In this document: one piece after another, positions 38,756 to 39,858 of the stretch
How the letters are laid out: each line of letters opens with the position of its first letter
Position numbering within the stretch: the first letter of the stretch is position 1
DNA from: a virus
Strand: one strand, 5' to 3'
Length of the DNA: 39,858 bases
Virus record (IMG/VR): IMGVR_UViG_3300020205_002120
Coordinates: 1-39,858 of that record
Position numbers and translations under genes: made by a program
Notes under the pieces: generated by a model
The model's input: the letters and a program-made list of their open reading frames with translations, nothing else
What the model was told of the DNA's origin: nothing
The model's database searches: none

Positions 38756-38798
38756 CTGGCACGATTCTTGCGCCATATGGGCTGGCACGATTCTTGCT
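38756..38798 (+). promoter_or_regulatory. two tandem sigma54-like promoter elements
   Basis: CTGGCACGATTCTTGC occurs twice (38756-38771 and 38782-38797), 26 bp apart. Each has the -24/-12 layout TGGCACG-N4-TTGC; the second, followed by T, fits the consensus fully. The second copy also lies in an imperfect inverted repeat (GGCACG...TTGCTA/TAGCAA...CGTGCC), so an operator or RNA hairpin is an alternative. No coding gene follows within 350 bp. Confidence 0.45.
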
Positions 38799-38823
38799 AT
38801 TAGCAACTTCCGTGCCTACAAAT

Positions 38824-38911
38824 AAGTTAGTTAGCACTCACTGGGGCGGTTCATTTAAGTTAGCGAGCACTCACTGGGGCGGTCATGTTAAGTTAGTTAG
38901 TACACGCTAAC
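38824..38911 (+). repeat. 33-bp tandem direct repeats (2.6 copies)
   Basis: Copies start at 38824, 38857 and 38890, exactly 33 bp apart. Each begins AAGTTAG and the first two contain AGCACTCACTGGGGCGGT; the third diverges after about 12 bp (GTTAGTACACGCTAAC). The period is near three helical turns, as in replication iterons or regulator arrays. Confidence 0.8.
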
Positions 38912-38929
38912 ACAATTTTTGCCACCATA

Positions 38930-38958
38930 AAAAATGAGTACTTTAGTACCACATTTTT
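38930..38958. repeat. interrupted inverted repeat
   Basis: AAAAATG-(A)-GTAC-TTTA-GTAC-(CA)-CATTTTT: a stem with small bulges just after the iterons. Possible leftward or rightward terminator; the T-run suits plus-strand termination. Confidence 0.5.
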
Positions 38959-39099
38959 ATGCTGCGCCAGTGGAAATCCTTGTCAAGTGGAAATCTTTGA
39001 GGTACCGCAGGCGCCAATTATACAGTGCCAAACTGAATCTTGTCAAGTAAAAAATTTTAAACCAAACTGAATTGAAATTTTACGTTTATAATTTTGTAT

Positions 39100-39128
39100 T
39101 TGAAGTGTTTTGCAAAGTTTTGTATAAT
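39100..39128 (+). promoter_or_regulatory. promoter for the 43-aa gene
   Basis: TTGAAG, 17 bp ending TG, TATAAT. It matches the class at 39271 and 39680 (TTGA..-N17-TATAAT with TG directly before the -10). Confidence 0.7.
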
Positions 39129-39155
39129 ATATATATTGATGAGAGGGAAACCAAC

Positions 39156-39287
39156 ATGACAGACAATGAATTTTTTAAGTTGGATCAGGAGCTATGGTTC
39201 ACGGAATACGTGGAGTCGGAGCTATCGAAAAAAGTTAGTGATACCAACACACAGATTGAAAATTTCTTTCTTGATGTTCCATTCTGA
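39156..39287 (+). CDS. small acidic hypothetical protein (43 aa)
   Basis: MTDNEFFKLDQELWFTEYVE, SELSKKVSDTNTQIENFFLD, VPF: a 43-residue acidic helical protein. The ATG at 39156 is preferred over an upstream in-frame start (39072), because that one lies upstream of the promoter; GAGAGGG lies about 8 bp before 39156. No family recognised. Small acidic early proteins may be DNA mimics or inhibitors, but nothing here proves it. Confidence 0.6.
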   Translation: MTDNEFFKLDQELWFTEYVESELSKKVSDTNTQIENFFLDVPF

Positions 39288-39299
39288 TCAGTGTATAAT
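39271..39299 (+). promoter_or_regulatory. promoter for HTH paralogue 3
   Basis: TTGATG, 17 bp ending TG, TATAAT; it overlaps the end of the 43-aa gene and lies 43 bp before the ATG at 39343. Confidence 0.75.
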
Positions 39300-39342
39300 A
39301 GAATCTTAAACAGCGCAGAAACCAAAACATAAAGGACATATG

Positions 39343-39648
39343 ATGACTGACAAAACTGTAAACTATACCCCCGAGCAAACTGCTGAACTCGTTCAAGCAT
39401 ATGTAGAAGGTCAGAGCGTAGAAAATTTGGCAATGCAATTGGGTCGTAGCACTCGAAGCATTGTAGCTAAATTGTCTCGTGAAGGCGTGTACAAAGCTAA
39501 GAGCAAAGCTTCTGGCGTTGCCCGTGTTAAAAAAGCTGATTTGGTAGATCAGATCGCTGCACGTTGCGGTGTAGCTCCAGAGATTTTTGAATCACTGGAA
39601 AAAGCCAATCACGAAGTGTTGGAGCAGATTGCTTTTAACCTGCGTTGA
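39343..39648 (+). CDS. HTH-type DNA-binding protein, paralogue 3 (101 aa)
   Basis: Third member of the family (DKTVNYTPEQTAELVQAYVE, GQSVENLAMQLGRSTRSIVA, KLSREGVYKAK). The second of two consecutive ATGs (39343) is chosen: AAAGGA is then 6 bp away and the N-terminus aligns with the paralogues. The recognition segment differs (GRSTRSIVAKLSREGVYKAK), as does the C-terminal half (DLVDQIAARCGVAPEIFESL), so DNA specificity or partners probably differ from copies 1 and 2. Codon choice is less AT-rich than in copy 2. Confidence 0.75.
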   Translation: MTDKTVNYTPEQTAELVQAYVEGQSVENLAMQLGRSTRSIVAKLSREGVYKAKSKASGVARVKKADLVDQIAARCGVAPEIFESLEKANHEVLEQIAFNLR

Positions 39649-39679
39649 TTGTTACGGTTGGGGGTCAAAAAATATTCAC

Positions 39680-39708
39680 TTGATCTCCAGCCCCTTTTCA
39701 TGTATAAT
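39680..39708 (+). promoter_or_regulatory. promoter near the right edge
   Basis: TTGATC, 17 bp ending TG, TATAAT. It initiates a transcript running off or near the window's right edge. Confidence 0.7.
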
Positions 39709-39740
39709 TAATCTATAAACAGTCGGGAAGGGCTTAATGA

Positions 39741-39812
39741 ATGGCTAAGCAATTAGCCGCCCGTCTGCACAAGAACACTTACTCAACCTTTGACAAAATA
39801 TTATTAGTCTGA
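39741..39812 (+). CDS. possible 23-aa micropeptide
   Basis: MAKQLAARLHKNTYSTFDKI followed by LLV and TGA. GGGAAGGG lies 8 bp before the ATG and the promoter at 39680-39708 is well placed. The first codons also form a hairpin GGCTAA-GCAA-TTAGCC (39743-39758) with a GNRA loop, so the element could instead be an RNA or leader. No other gene is visible to the window end. Confidence 0.3.
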   Translation: MAKQLAARLHKNTYSTFDKILLV

Positions 39813-39858
39813 AATGTAAGGTAGTCTAGTTGCAACGACTGTTATTTTTTACTTGAAA

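Larger units (their letters stand above)
38673..39155. promoter_or_regulatory. 480-bp non-coding control region with cassettes M6 and M7
   Basis: No credible gene is visible here. In order it contains: cassette M6 (GGCGCC 38673-38678; leftward TATAAT 38687-38682 and TTGACA 38711-38706, spacer 18; dyad CCAAAATTAT / ATAATTTTGG); an imperfect operator-like site (38722-38740); two sigma54-like elements (38756-38798); 33-bp iterons (38824-38911); a hairpin (38930-38958); cassette M7 (GGCGCC 39010-39015; leftward TATAAT 39022-39017 and TTGACA 39046-39041, spacer 18, no dyad); and a rightward promoter (39100-39128). Confidence 0.7.

Noticed and set aside
38824-38911. CRISPR-like array
   Set aside because: Repeats are contiguous with period 33 and no variable spacers, only 2.6 copies and no cas genes: iterons, not CRISPR.
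38957-38995. Possible eighth leftward cassette (TTGACA at 38995-38990 with TGGCGC nearby)
   Set aside because: No acceptable -10 lies 16-19 bp away and GGCGCC is incomplete; it is at most a decayed copy.
39649-39858. tRNA or structured RNA gene at the right edge
   Set aside because: No cloverleaf or T-loop consensus found by eye; only a small GNRA hairpin is present.

Overview
This window is part of the genome of a tailed, siphovirus-like phage with an HK97/lambda-type morphogenesis plan. The evidence is a recognisable order of terminase, portal, protease/capsid, head-tail connector, tail terminator, tail tube, frameshifted tail chaperones, tape measure, minor tail proteins, tail tip and fibres. 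The host is not identifiable from sequence. Consensus sigma70 promoters and an LpxH-like lipid A-type enzyme point to a Gram-negative, probably aquatic, bacterium (inference). The DNA is AT-rich by eye. I see no integrase, repressor/Cro pair, DNA polymerase, holin or stand-alone endolysin; replication and lysis genes presumably lie outside the window.

The layout is two opposed arms. From 33345 leftwards to position 1, everything is on the minus strand (late/structural arm). Its start holds the small terminase, then three cargo genes (LpxH-like metallophosphoesterase, GT2 glycosyltransferase, SGNH hydrolase), then the large terminase. Next comes a Dps-like ferritin and an HNH nuclease, then portal, a prohead protease fused to the major capsid protein, neck proteins, tail tube, tail chaperones with a canonical A AAT TTT -1 slippery site, tape measure, minor tail proteins, a fused NlpC/P60-gpI-gpJ tail tip, a long central fibre, a Calx-beta-rich adhesin and small fibre genes. 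Transcription is divided by hairpin terminators. Downstream blocks restart from perfect TTGACA-N17-TATAAT promoters in front of Dps, the tape measure and the fibre block.

From 33621 rightwards, genes are small and on the plus strand (early arm): three paralogous helix-turn-helix-type proteins, two SprT-like metalloproteases, a HAD phosphatase, a DEDDh exonuclease, a PQ-loop (SemiSWEET-like) membrane protein and several tiny or membrane proteins. Several appear leaderless, with a -10 box ending 6-7 nt before the ATG.

The most unusual feature is a family of at least seven intergenic cassettes in the early arm. Each has GGCGCC next to a near-perfect sigma70 promoter with an exactly 18-bp spacer, pointing LEFT against the flanking genes. 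In six, the -10 region lies inside a dyad whose arms change together between copies, and four have an adjacent long hairpin. Some copies also carry an 18-bp operator-like palindrome abutting the -35. A degenerate version sits at the divergent early/late boundary. The right end adds two tandem sigma54-like elements and 33-bp iterons in a roughly 480-bp non-coding stretch.
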